A DNA stretch of 64,000 nucleotides from Dorea sp. 5-2 (GTDB lineage Bacteria; Bacillota; Clostridia; Lachnospirales; Lachnospiraceae): contig NZ_KE159781.1 in NCBI RefSeq assembly GCF_000403455.2, forward strand, positions 92,619 through 156,618, written 5' to 3'. The notes under the pieces are model-generated. The model did not search any database, was not told where the DNA came from, and was given only the letters and a program-made list of their open reading frames with translations. The position numbers were made by a program, and so were the translations under genes. Numbering within the stretch: the first letter of the stretch is position 1; each line of letters begins with the position of its first letter. Below, in pieces: positions 50,767 through 60,378 of this stretch.

Positions 50767-53142
50767 ATGACATGGCCTTTTGAAAACGATACAAGCGCCA
50801 TTACAAAAAAGTTGGCAAAACGAAACTTAAAAGCAGATAAAAGCAGAAACATCCTCATTATCATTACGATTGCCTTAGCTGCCTGTTTGATAATGACAAC
50901 GACCTTGTATTTTTTTGCTTCGCAGCGAAAATCATTAAATGATGCGGCTGGGCGTTATCAAGCAATCATCAATGAAGTCGATAATGATACCATTACGAAA
51001 TTAGTAAATGACGATAGGGTTCAAGTGGGTGTAAGTCATTTGTTGGGTTTAGTATCTTATGGGGACTACAAATTAACCGTTCGTTCAATGGACGAAACGT
51101 TGATGAAATTAGCAAAATATCCTGATTTAGAGGGAGAATTGCCCAAATCTACAAATGAAATTGCTATCACAAAGGCGTTTCTTGATAGAACTGGATTGTC
51201 CAAATCCATAGGCGATACTATATCGTTAAATCTGGGAGATGGAGAAAAAGATTATACCTTATGTGGTATTTTGCCTGTCGAAAATTCAAATTATTCCGTA
51301 TTCGTGTCGCAGTCCTATATTGAAAACAAGATCAGCGAACCGGCATACTCCGCTTATATCCGTTTGAATGAATCTGATGGTTGGTCTAAGGCCGCTATAC
51401 AAGCTGAATTATCAACATTGTGCAGAGAATTGGAAATACAGCTGGAGCAAATGCAGTTTTCAACATATTATTTTTCTCTCATTGAACAGAGAAGCAGCCA
51501 ATATATCGCTGTAATAGCATTTATCAGTCTTATTATCGCTTTGGCTTGCACCCTTGTTATTTACAGTCTGTTCTATGTGTCCATAGCAAGAAAAACAAAA
51601 GAATATGGGAAACTGCGGACAATAGGGGCAACTGGAAAACAGATGAAAAAAATCGTTTTTAGAGAGGGATTCCATCTTTCCGGAATTGGTATTCCGATTG
51701 GAATATTAGCCGGTGCAATAGCGGGATATGTCCTTGTCCCACAAGGCTGGAACACTTTAATGGTATTTGTAATTGCCGCTGTCACAGCTCTGTTTGTGTA
51801 TCTATGCGTTATGATTGCTGTAATGAAACCAGCCCAAATTGCTGCTCATGTTACGCCTGTTGAAGCAGTCCGTTATATGGTGGGCAATAATGATGTAATG
51901 TCCAACAGTACAAAAGTGTTGCATCGTTCTCTATCCGCGAAAAATTTAGCTTTCCTTAATTTTGCAAGGAACAGAAAGAAAACCGCTTTAACGATCCTGT
52001 CGTTAGGGGTATGTGGAATTTTGCTGATGGCAAGCTCTGCATATTTTAATTCCATTGATCCTTTAGCGATGGCGCGCAGGAGTTTTCCTTACGGAGAAAT
52101 TCGCCTTGAATTAGGCGATTACGGGCCGCAGGCACATAACAGCGAACAATATTCAGAACTCCAAAAATCAAATCTGCTCACAGAAGATTTTAGAGAATCC
52201 ATTTTGGACATAGATGGTGTGGAAGAAATAAAAGAATACCAGGGCACCGTTTTGAATGTCCGTATGCCAACGGGAGATATTGAACCGGTTGTTTCAGACG
52301 CATATATGCCAAGCTCTCAAAAATTGCTTGAAGAATATTTGATTGATGGTACAGCAGATTTGCAGGAACTACTTAATAATAATGGCATTATTATTGAAAA
52401 TGGCCCACAGTGGAAAGAAACTTTTGGGTGGGATGCAGCGATTGGGGACGAACTTCTGATTGAAGTTGGCGGACAAACATTGGAAGTAAAAGTAATGGGA
52501 ATTGTGGACGCTGATATCCCGTATGGCGGATATGATACGCTATTTATTCCTTTAGAAATGCTGTCAAAGATCGTTCCTATTGAAAACCTCAATTATCAAT
52601 TTATTGTAGATACAGATGACAGTAAATGGGCAGCTGCAAAAGATGAAATCCAAAAGATAATTCCACCGACTTCCAGCGTCTATGTTAGTACCTTGAATGA
52701 TTGGGTAGAGGCATACAACGAAAAACTATTGAATTATCGTATGCCAGTTTACATTTTTGTTATGTTTATTGGGGTTTTTGGCATTATCAATCTGCTAAAC
52801 ACACTGATAACAAACATCTTGACCCGGAAGCGAGAACTGGGTGTTTTGCAAGCGGTTGGTTTGAGCAGTAAGCAGCTTTCAAAAATGTTATTGACAGAGG
52901 GCTTGTTCTATACATTAGGGGTGCTGCTTCTTTCCATATCATGCGGAACTCTTATCGGATATCTTCTCTGCACCGTCTTTAGTGCAATGAGTATTTTTGG
53001 AAAAGTAAGCTATCATTTTCCGACAGTTGAAATGTTCAGTTATTTTATACTGATGCTTGCTGTCCAAATGCTTTTCTCGTATTTGGCAATCCGGCAGATA
53101 AAAAAACAATCTCTGGTAGATCAAATACGGGAATTGTCATAA
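50767..53142 (+). CDS. MacB/FtsX-type ABC permease B
   Basis: 791 residues, ATG 50767. The layout is as in permease A: helices ~27-50, 243-270, 305-326, 332-353, 410-430, 658-680, 712-735 and 755-777, with two extracellular domains. The FtsX motifs YGKLRTIGATGKQMKKIV and LGVLQAVGLSSKQLSKML are clear. The extracellular parts differ strongly from permease A, although the first ~20 codons are nearly identical. It ends in KKQSLVDQIRELS, like the other copies. A CTGCCA/TGGCAG hairpin (53171-53183) follows. Confidence 0.85.
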   Translation: MTWPFENDTSAITKKLAKRNLKADKSRNILIIITIALAACLIMTTTLYFFASQRKSLNDAAGRYQAIINEVDNDTITKLVNDDRVQVGVSHLLGLVSYGDYKLTVRSMDETLMKLAKYPDLEGELPKSTNEIAITKAFLDRTGLSKSIGDTISLNLGDGEKDYTLCGILPVENSNYSVFVSQSYIENKISEPAYSAYIRLNESDGWSKAAIQAELSTLCRELEIQLEQMQFSTYYFSLIEQRSSQYIAVIAFISLIIALACTLVIYSLFYVSIARKTKEYGKLRTIGATGKQMKKIVFREGFHLSGIGIPIGILAGAIAGYVLVPQGWNTLMVFVIAAVTALFVYLCVMIAVMKPAQIAAHVTPVEAVRYMVGNNDVMSNSTKVLHRSLSAKNLAFLNFARNRKKTALTILSLGVCGILLMASSAYFNSIDPLAMARRSFPYGEIRLELGDYGPQAHNSEQYSELQKSNLLTEDFRESILDIDGVEEIKEYQGTVLNVRMPTGDIEPVVSDAYMPSSQKLLEEYLIDGTADLQELLNNNGIIIENGPQWKETFGWDAAIGDELLIEVGGQTLEVKVMGIVDADIPYGGYDTLFIPLEMLSKIVPIENLNYQFIVDTDDSKWAAAKDEIQKIIPPTSSVYVSTLNDWVEAYNEKLLNYRMPVYIFVMFIGVFGIINLLNTLITNILTRKRELGVLQAVGLSSKQLSKMLLTEGLFYTLGVLLLSISCGTLIGYLLCTVFSAMSIFGKVSYHFPTVEMFSYFILMLAVQMLFSYLAIRQIKKQSLVDQIRELS

Positions 53143-53197
53143 AAATTTTCGCAGTAGTGTGCCGATAAAGCTGCCAGTGGCAGGTTTTCGGCTGAAA

Positions 53198-53283
53198 TGT
53201 CCGAGCGTTGTAACATTTCACCCCGATTTTCAATGAATTTTTTGGGCCGCTGTAACATTTCGCGGACATTTGGGTTTTACAAT
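53198..53283 (+). promoter_or_regulatory. RR1 regulon promoter, copy 5 (double site)
   Basis: TGTCCGAGCG with TTGTAACATTTC (53198-53219), then the main motif ending at 53272, then TACAAT (53278-53283). It drives the ATPase gene and, by close spacing, permease C. Confidence 0.75.
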
Positions 53284-53325
53284 ACCCTTATCAACAGGCA
53301 GAAAGCCTTGAAAGGAGTTTTGAAT

Positions 53326-53991
53326 ATGAGCATTTTACAGACGATTGACCTAAAAAAGCATTACGGTGCAGAGCCGAACATTACCCGCGCCCTTGACGGC
53401 GTGAACTTCTCCGTAGACGAGGGCGAATTTGTGGCCGTTGTGGGAACCTCCGGCAGCGGCAAGTCTACCCTGCTTCACATGATGGGCGGGCTGGACACTC
53501 CCACCAGCGGAACCGTGATTGTCCGGGGCGAAGAACTGGCAAAGAAGAACGACGAACAGCTCACCATCTTCCGCCGCCGCAACATCGGTTTTATCTTCCA
53601 GAACTACAACCTTGTTCCGATCCTGAATGTGTATGAGAACATAGTCCTGCCGGTGGAGCTGGACGGGGACACGGTGGATCAGAAGTTTTTGGACGAAATC
53701 GTTCACCTGCTGGGGCTGGAAGATAAACTGAAAAATATGCCGAACAATCTTTCCGGCGGACAGCAGCAGCGTGTGGCTATCGCCCGCGCCCTGATTACCA
53801 AACCGGCTATCGTGCTGGCCGACGAGCCGACCGGCAACCTTGACAGCAAGACCAGCGCCGAAGTGCTGGGGCTTATCAAGCGCACCAGTGCGGAGTTCCG
53901 GCAAACTGTTGTGATGATTACCCACAATAACGACATAGCCCGTCTTGCAGATCGGATTGTCCGCATTGAGGATGGCAAGATTGTGGAATAA
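53326..53991 (+). CDS. ABC transporter ATPase, LolD/MacB/BceA type
   Basis: 221 residues, ATG 53326 with AAAGGAG upstream. Walker A GTSGSGKST (~42-50), Q-loop FIFQNYNLVP, signature LSGGQQQR, Walker B AIVLADEPTGNLD, H-loop ITHNND. This is the ATPase type that works with FtsX-like permeases. It is the only such gene for four permeases, so it is likely shared. The gene is GC-rich like RR1/HK1 and the start of permease C. The next gene begins 14 bases later. Confidence 0.9.
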   Translation: MSILQTIDLKKHYGAEPNITRALDGVNFSVDEGEFVAVVGTSGSGKSTLLHMMGGLDTPTSGTVIVRGEELAKKNDEQLTIFRRRNIGFIFQNYNLVPILNVYENIVLPVELDGDTVDQKFLDEIVHLLGLEDKLKNMPNNLSGGQQQRVAIARALITKPAIVLADEPTGNLDSKTSAEVLGLIKRTSAEFRQTVVMITHNNDIARLADRIVRIEDGKIVE

Positions 53992-54005
53992 GGAGGTGGC
54001 AGGCT

Positions 54006-56372
54006 ATGACATGGCCTTTTGAAAATGATACCAGCGCCGTTACAAAGAAGCTGGCAAAGAAAAGTTTGCAAAGCGAGAAGCGCCGGAATCTGATGGTAGT
54101 GATCGCCGTTGCGCTGGCGGCGTTTCTGATCTGCTTTACGGGAATTGTGTCTACTTCCCTGACACAAATGCAGCGCAATCAGGTTGTCGATACTTATGAG
54201 GCGGTCTGGTTGGGCGTAGAGGAAAACGACATTGAAACCCTGAAAGGACTGCCGGAGTTTGAGCGCGTAGGCGGCTACTATATGCTGGGTGAGGAACTTT
54301 CAGAACAGGGCTATCATGCCTCTTATGTATATAATGACGCAGAAATGATGGAGATTGGGCGCGACCAAATGAAGCTATTGGAGGGGAATCTGCCCCAAAA
54401 GGCAAATGAAGTTGTCGTAAGCGAATATTTTCTTTCCACCTATGGACACAATGCCAAGATCGGGGACACTGTGACCTTAGACACCGAGAGCTTCCATGGT
54501 GATTATGTCGTTAGCGGCATTATGGACAGTGTAAATGAAAAAGAGGCGAATACCTGCGCTATCATTATCTCTAAAGCTGCTTTGACGGAATGGGCAGGGT
54601 TTGACCCGACTGGTTATCGCGCCTATGCCCATTTCAAAAACAGCGTTCAGTTGGACGAAGAACTGATGACCTCTTATTGCAGGGAGGTTGCGGAGGAATA
54701 TCAGCTTTCTATGCCCAAAATGAACAGCAAATATTTTGCTTATGCTTCTAAATCCTTTGATTTTTTACCGATTGTTGGTGTGATTGCTATTGTTCTGATC
54801 GGCGGCTATATTGTGATCCAGAGTATCTTCCGTATCTCCATCAATGACAAAATCCAGAGCTACGGGCAGCTTCGGACGATTGGCGCAACGCCAAAGCAAA
54901 TCAAGCGGATTGTAAAGCGGGAGGGACGCAAACTCGGCAGTATCGGAATTTTGATTGGTACAGTACTGGGTGTATGCGGCGGTTTTCTTTTGTTTCCCAA
55001 GGGATTTAATGCTGTTTCCTATGTGGCAACGATTATTTTGACACTCATAAGCAGTTGGATCATGGTATCTGTTTCCATCCGTAAGCCGGTGAAAATAGCG
55101 GCAGGAATTTCCCCCATTGAAGCCGTCCGTTTTACCCCGGCGCAAAAGGACATCCGCAGCCGGAAAAAGAATATCAAGCTCAATCCTGTTTCAATGGGAA
55201 TTGCGAATTTTAAGCGTGACCGCAAAAAGACCGTTGCTATTGTAGCCTCATTGAGTTTGGGTGGAATTATCCTGCTTGTGGTATCCTCCATTGTTTTGCT
55301 GCGCTCCCCAGAGGCGCTTGCAAGACAAGAGTTCCCGGATGGTGACTATAAGGTTTATCTGGATTCAAAGTTGTCAGAACAAGAAGTCATGGCAGCAGGA
55401 AATCCACTGAATGAGGAACTCAAACAGGAAATTTTGTCTATTGACGGTGTAACCGATGTGATTGCAAAAAGGCAAAGCCTTCATATAAATTATAACGTCA
55501 ACGGAATTGAATATGGTGGTATGTGTGATATACTGACTGATCAAAATTATTCTAAGGTTGAAGCTTCATTGATAGAGGGCACTATGCCGACGGATACACA
55601 CAGCATCCTAATTGATTCGGCAACAAGTAACCGTGAACATATAGGTGTCGGAGAAACAGCTGAACTTATCTCCGGGAAATCAACCATTCCGGTTACTATA
55701 TCCGGGGTGTTTAACAATAATCTGGATAATGGACATGGAACACATCACTTTGACGGTGTATTGGAATTTGCACCGGAAGCATTGTTCCATGAACTGCACC
55801 CGGAAATCACCTCTTTCGATTATTCATGGAGCATTGTAAGTGATCCCCAAAAAGCGGATCATGTGAGGGATGAATTAAAAAATATTATATCCGCTCATAC
55901 GGATATTGCATTAGATGATATTAACACTGTAATTGAGTATGAAAAAAATATAAATTCTTTTGTATTTGGCAGTATGGAGGTACTTTCATGGCTTGTATTC
56001 CTCTTTGGCGTTATCAACCTAATTAACACGACCCTCTCTAATCAAATGTCCAGAAAACAGGAAAACAGTGTTTTGCGTTCCATCGGACTGACCCAAAAGC
56101 AGCTATGTAAAATGAATATCTGCGAGGGGCTGTGCTATGCATTCTTTGCAACATTGGCGACGCTGATCGTTGGGCTTCCGGCTTCCATCTTTGCTTGCAG
56201 CAAATTTAGTGTAGGAGCTTTTGCCGGAAAAGTAGTGCCTTACAAATTCCCGGTTTTGGAAATGGGTCTGTTCATTCTGGTATTGTTCGGAATGGAGCTG
56301 ATTTTGTCTGTATGGACAGTCCGCAGACAGAAAAAACAATCTCTGATTGAACAAATGCGGGCGATGGAATAA
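54006..56372 (+). CDS. MacB/FtsX-type ABC permease C
   Basis: 788 residues, ATG 54006 behind AAGGAGGTGG. Helices ~27-50, 255-278, 312-332, 338-360, 410-432, 655-677, 712-734 and 755-775. The FtsX motifs YGQLRTIGATPKQIKRIV and NSVLRSIGLTQKQLCKMN are clear. It is directly downstream of the ATPase gene and is the natural cognate permease. Its first half looks GC-richer than the second extracellular domain (from ~55340), suggesting mosaic ancestry. It ends in KKQSLIEQMRAME. A DUF3267 gene follows after 26 bases. Confidence 0.85.
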   Translation: MTWPFENDTSAVTKKLAKKSLQSEKRRNLMVVIAVALAAFLICFTGIVSTSLTQMQRNQVVDTYEAVWLGVEENDIETLKGLPEFERVGGYYMLGEELSEQGYHASYVYNDAEMMEIGRDQMKLLEGNLPQKANEVVVSEYFLSTYGHNAKIGDTVTLDTESFHGDYVVSGIMDSVNEKEANTCAIIISKAALTEWAGFDPTGYRAYAHFKNSVQLDEELMTSYCREVAEEYQLSMPKMNSKYFAYASKSFDFLPIVGVIAIVLIGGYIVIQSIFRISINDKIQSYGQLRTIGATPKQIKRIVKREGRKLGSIGILIGTVLGVCGGFLLFPKGFNAVSYVATIILTLISSWIMVSVSIRKPVKIAAGISPIEAVRFTPAQKDIRSRKKNIKLNPVSMGIANFKRDRKKTVAIVASLSLGGIILLVVSSIVLLRSPEALARQEFPDGDYKVYLDSKLSEQEVMAAGNPLNEELKQEILSIDGVTDVIAKRQSLHINYNVNGIEYGGMCDILTDQNYSKVEASLIEGTMPTDTHSILIDSATSNREHIGVGETAELISGKSTIPVTISGVFNNNLDNGHGTHHFDGVLEFAPEALFHELHPEITSFDYSWSIVSDPQKADHVRDELKNIISAHTDIALDDINTVIEYEKNINSFVFGSMEVLSWLVFLFGVINLINTTLSNQMSRKQENSVLRSIGLTQKQLCKMNICEGLCYAFFATLATLIVGLPASIFACSKFSVGAFAGKVVPYKFPVLEMGLFILVLFGMELILSVWTVRRQKKQSLIEQMRAME

Positions 56373-56398
56373 GCGTATAAAATTTGGAGGAATTATCT

Positions 56399-57022
56399 AT
56401 GGCTAACGATAAAAGAAAATTAACAGAAAAAGAATTGAAACGTAAAAATGAATTTGAAAAATTAAATTCTGAAATGCAGCAAAAAGGATATAAAATGAAG
56501 AATGTGGTTATCAATACACAAAAAGCAAAGTATTTTGCTCTTTTAGTCATGTTTCCGTTTATGGCTTTAACATTTTGGCTCTACAATAATGTGAATGGTT
56601 TTAATTTAGATGGTATTTCCTGGGGATATGCTGTGGCGTTGCCTCTGCTTATTCTATGCCTGATTATCGTGCATGAGCTAATACATGGAATTACTTGGGC
56701 GATTTTTGCAAAAAATCATTTTCAGGCGATTGATTTCGGAATCGTTTGGAGTACTTTATCTCCATATTGTACTTGCTTCGAACCGTTGAAAAAGTGGCAA
56801 TATCTGTTAGGGACTGCTATGCCTACATTGGTTTTAGGAGGTGGGGGTGCAGTGGCTGCGGTGATGACAAATCAGTTACTGCTGTTTTTGGCGGCAGAAT
56901 ACATGATTTTATCAGGTGGCGGAGATTTTCAACTTATACTGAGAAGTATATTAACTGATAAGCGAGAAAGTTTGTATTGTGCCCATCCTTACGAATGTGC
57001 TTTTGTAGTTTTTGAGAAATAG
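56399..57022 (+). CDS. DUF3267 putative membrane zinc metalloprotease, copy 1
   Basis: 207 residues, ATG 56399 behind TTGGAGGAATTATCT. A charged N-terminus (KRKLTEKELKRKNEFEKLNS) is followed by helices ~45-65 and ~75-100. The latter contains the HExxH motif HELIHGITW. Then come SPYCTCFEPLKKWQYLLGTA and two more hydrophobic stretches. HExxH inside a membrane helix suggests an M50-like intramembrane zinc protease; activity is not proven for this family. It has close copies at 59466 and 63864 with the same leader. Confidence 0.75.
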   Translation: MANDKRKLTEKELKRKNEFEKLNSEMQQKGYKMKNVVINTQKAKYFALLVMFPFMALTFWLYNNVNGFNLDGISWGYAVALPLLILCLIIVHELIHGITWAIFAKNHFQAIDFGIVWSTLSPYCTCFEPLKKWQYLLGTAMPTLVLGGGGAVAAVMTNQLLLFLAAEYMILSGGGDFQLILRSILTDKRESLYCAHPYECAFVVFEK

Positions 57023-57054
57023 GAACGAATTGTGGAATAAGGAGGTGGCAGGCT

Positions 57055-59439
57055 ATGACATGGCCTTTTGAAAATGATACCAGTGGCATAGTAAAGCGCA
57101 TATCAAACCGCAGTATATCGGCGAATCGAAAAAGAAATATCTTTATTGTTTTGACGATTGCACTTGCCGGCGCATTGCTGTCTGCTATTGTCCTCTATGG
57201 CTTTGGGGTTATGCAGGAAACGCAGAACCGCAACCAAAAAACAGCGCAGATTATGTATCATGCGATTTCTGAGGGGCAGGGACAGGAACTATACAAGCAA
57301 GAAGAAATTGCGTGGGTTGGGGAATTTTTTAACGCATTTTCTGAACAGGTAAACCATTCAACCGTGAATTTTACTTATGCAAATGCAGATATGCTAACAT
57401 CCCAAAGTATGCCCTATTCGGGAGATTTACCAGCTTCGGAGGATGAAATTGTAGTACAGGAATCCTTTTTGGATAGTTTGGGCTATTCAAATGAATTGGG
57501 ACAGACAATTCAAATCCCCTTTTCTGACGGCACTGCCCATGATTTCAAATTGACGGGAATCTTAAATGTGAAAACCGGCGATATTGGACGCTATACAGCC
57601 ATTATATCGAAAGAATTAGTAAGACAGCAGTATGGCGACGAGGGCATGATTGATTATTACATTGGGCTGAAAGGCGCTCAAAATATGAGCGAGGAAGAAG
57701 CCGCCAACTATGCAAATACTCTGGCACAGCAATTAGAAATTACCGATGATAATGTGATTGTCCGTTCCACTTATTTCAACTTAAAGGACGAAAATCGTGG
57801 AAGTGATATGCTGTTCTACTTCTTGATCGGTTTTATAACTTTCATTGGTTCCGGCATTGTGATCTATTCGATTTTTTATATTTCAGTAGCAAGCAGTATC
57901 CGTAACTATGGACAGCTTCGCACAATCGGAACAACAAAACGACAGATCAAAAAGATGGTTTACCGCGAGGGAAAATTACTTGCTGCCATTGCTATCCCGA
58001 TTGGTCTGGTTATCGGAAATGTGATTGGGTATTTTCTGGTTCCTGTCGGTTGGTACTGGCTGACTGCTTTATGTGTGACGGTCGGGGTTGGCCTTTTTGC
58101 ATTTATTATTGTGATGATTGCTATTCATACTCCTGTAAAAAGAGCTGCGGCAGTATCTCCGCTGGAAGCATTGCGATATTCCTATTATCAGGGGAAAATG
58201 AAAGAAAGTTCCGTGTTGCACCGTAAAATAACGCCTGCTTCACTTGCTAAAATGAATCTGTCCAGACAAAAGGCAAAGTCCACTTTAACAATACTTTCTC
58301 TTTCACTCGGCGGAGTATTGGTTGTATTGATTTCGACAATGTTAGTTTCCTATGATGGCGTTGCAGAAGCAAGAGGCAGGGCTTTCCCTGTCGGTGAATT
58401 TAACATCCAGCTCAACGCAAATCAATCGTGGGACACTGCCGGTATTTCTTTGTCTGGATTACAGCAAAAGAACTTTCTAAATGCCGATTTTGTAAATGCA
58501 GTAGAATCTATTGATGGCGTTACAGGAATCAAACGCTGGTATTACACAGACGCAGGATATCGTGTAAATGGCAATTCTGGAAAATGGATTCAGGGCTTTT
58601 GCCGGGATGAGCAGCAGAATTTGGAGAAAGAGCGAATTGCGGGAACGATTGATTATGATGAACTGGTGGCAGGCAATGGAATTGTCTTGCTTCAAGAGCG
58701 TGCCGATCTCTATGATATTGAGGCTTCGCTGGGTGATACCGTCGAAGTGGACTATAAAACCGAATCCGGGCAAATTCGCACAAAGACCTATACAGTCATG
58801 GGCATTGTAAATGAATATTCTTACTCCGGCTTCTCAAAGTGCTTTGCGCTTCCAGAGCAGCTTATGAATGAAGCGGCCGGGATAGATTGCACAGGTACGA
58901 TTTCCGTAATTACCGATATGGAAAAATTTGATATGGTTGAAGCTGCATTAAATCAACTGATAGACGGAAACAGCGATTTGGTTATGGAAACCATAAACGA
59001 AAGTATCACTTATTATAGCGGACTTCAACAACTTTCTTTCGGGGTATTGTTGATCGTGGCTGTTATTGTTGTGTGCTTTTCTTTCATCAACCTTGTCAAT
59101 ACGACAATCACAAACTTTCTGTCCCGCAGGCAGGAAATTGGAATGTTACAGGCGATTGGTTTGAGTAAAAAGCAACTGATCAAAATGCTGTGTTATGAGG
59201 GATCGATTTATTCAGTTTTTGCTACGCTTGTAACAGTGGTTTTGGGAACTGGATTGGGCTTCCTATCCGTACAGGTAGTTGTGAAAACGATGAATCCATA
59301 CTTTTATTATTCATTTCCGTGGCTGATCGTATTGATATATTTAGCAATCCTGCTGATTGTGCAGTTTACCTTGATTTCTTACACAACTGGAAATCTGAAA
59401 AAGCAATCTCTTGTTGAGCAAATCAGGGAAATAGAATAA
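57055..59439 (+). CDS. MacB/FtsX-type ABC permease D
   Basis: 794 residues, ATG 57055. The leader and first ~15 codons copy those of permease C (TGGAATAAGGAGGTGGCAGG then MTWPFENDTSG), and the rest diverges. Helices ~27-50, 250-278, 310-332, 338-360, 410-432, 660-682, 715-738 and 755-778. FtsX motifs YGQLRTIGTTKRQIKKMV and IGMLQAIGLSKKQLIKML. Its own RR1 motif is missing, so it must be read from upstream. Ends in KKQSLVEQIREIE. Confidence 0.85.
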   Translation: MTWPFENDTSGIVKRISNRSISANRKRNIFIVLTIALAGALLSAIVLYGFGVMQETQNRNQKTAQIMYHAISEGQGQELYKQEEIAWVGEFFNAFSEQVNHSTVNFTYANADMLTSQSMPYSGDLPASEDEIVVQESFLDSLGYSNELGQTIQIPFSDGTAHDFKLTGILNVKTGDIGRYTAIISKELVRQQYGDEGMIDYYIGLKGAQNMSEEEAANYANTLAQQLEITDDNVIVRSTYFNLKDENRGSDMLFYFLIGFITFIGSGIVIYSIFYISVASSIRNYGQLRTIGTTKRQIKKMVYREGKLLAAIAIPIGLVIGNVIGYFLVPVGWYWLTALCVTVGVGLFAFIIVMIAIHTPVKRAAAVSPLEALRYSYYQGKMKESSVLHRKITPASLAKMNLSRQKAKSTLTILSLSLGGVLVVLISTMLVSYDGVAEARGRAFPVGEFNIQLNANQSWDTAGISLSGLQQKNFLNADFVNAVESIDGVTGIKRWYYTDAGYRVNGNSGKWIQGFCRDEQQNLEKERIAGTIDYDELVAGNGIVLLQERADLYDIEASLGDTVEVDYKTESGQIRTKTYTVMGIVNEYSYSGFSKCFALPEQLMNEAAGIDCTGTISVITDMEKFDMVEAALNQLIDGNSDLVMETINESITYYSGLQQLSFGVLLIVAVIVVCFSFINLVNTTITNFLSRRQEIGMLQAIGLSKKQLIKMLCYEGSIYSVFATLVTVVLGTGLGFLSVQVVVKTMNPYFYYSFPWLIVLIYLAILLIVQFTLISYTTGNLKKQSLVEQIREIE

Positions 59440-59465
59440 ACGTATAAAATTTGGAGGAATTATCT

Positions 59466-60092
59466 ATGGATAACGATAAAAGGAAATTAACAGCAAAAGA
59501 ATTGAAACGTAAAAATGACTTTGAAAAACTCAATTCTGAAATGCAGCAAAAAGGATATAAAATTAAGAATATGACTATCAATATTCGACAAGCGAATTTT
59601 TTAGGATCTTTGAGTATGCTGCCATTTATAGCTTTAACATTTTTGTTTTACTATAATGTGAATAGTTTTGATTTAGGGGGGATTTCTTTGAGATTTGTCG
59701 TAGCGGCGTTTCTTCTTCTTCCTCTAACTATTTTACACGAATTAATACATGGCATCACTTGGGGGTTTTTTGCAAAAAATCATTTTCATTCGATTGATTT
59801 TGGATTTATTTGGAGTAGTTTTTCTCCATACTGTACTTGCTCCGAACCGTTGAAAAAGTGGCAATATTTGCTGGGAACTGCTATGCCTACATTAGTTTTA
59901 GGCGGTGGAGCAGCAGTGGTTTCTGTAATGACAAATCAATTACTGCTATTTATTCTGGCAGAATTTATGATTATTTCAGGTGGCGGAGATTTTCTAATTA
60001 TACTGAAAAGTATGTTATACCACACTGATAAGCAAGAAAGTGTGTATTGCGACCATCCTTACGAATGTGGTTTTGTTGTTTTTGAGAAATAG
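59466..60092 (+). CDS. DUF3267 putative membrane zinc metalloprotease, copy 2
   Basis: 208 residues, ATG 59466. Same layout as copy 1, with HELIHGITWGFFAKNHF as the HExxH helix and SPYCTCSEPLKKWQYLLGTA downstream. The first ~35 residues and the C-terminal DHPYECGFVVFEK are nearly the same as copy 1, while the first membrane helices differ more. It follows permease D by 26 bases, so permease plus DUF3267 is a repeated two-gene unit. Confidence 0.75.
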   Translation: MDNDKRKLTAKELKRKNDFEKLNSEMQQKGYKIKNMTINIRQANFLGSLSMLPFIALTFLFYYNVNSFDLGGISLRFVVAAFLLLPLTILHELIHGITWGFFAKNHFHSIDFGFIWSSFSPYCTCSEPLKKWQYLLGTAMPTLVLGGGAAVVSVMTNQLLLFILAEFMIISGGGDFLIILKSMLYHTDKQESVYCDHPYECGFVVFEK

Positions 60093-60121
60093 GAACGAAT
60101 ACTATAAATCGTTAAGGAAAG

Positions 60122-60199
60122 AATCGAAGGTGGTGCAAACGAAAAAGCAGCTTTGATCTTTCGATAACTGCCCTTTCGTTTGCATCAGTTTCGATTTTT
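60122..60199 (+). terminator. Terminator after the permease/DUF3267 array
   Basis: GCAAACGAAA (60135-60144) pairs with TTTCGTTTGC (60174-60183), and an outer AATCGAA/TTCGATT pair (60122-60128, 60190-60196) closes the structure, followed by TTT. The stretch 60200-60378 shows no gene. Confidence 0.6.
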
Positions 60200-60378
60200 C
60201 CTGGTTGAACAAAGGCGCGTCTGGGTAGCCGCTGTATATGGGCTTTCAATTTTGACGCTCTTTGCAAAACAGTATGTTGGATACCTGTGCATATGGAGAG
60301 GAATTTTTAAAAATCATTTCCAGCGCACCACGAATAAGCCCCCATAGGAAGCTTTTTTAAATATTCAGCTACTGGTAT

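Noticed and set aside
53326..56372. Identification as a true BceAB bacitracin transporter
   Set aside because: The permease shows 1+3+1+3 helices with two extracellular domains. BceB-type permeases have ten helices and one large loop. Only the kinase layout is BceS-like.
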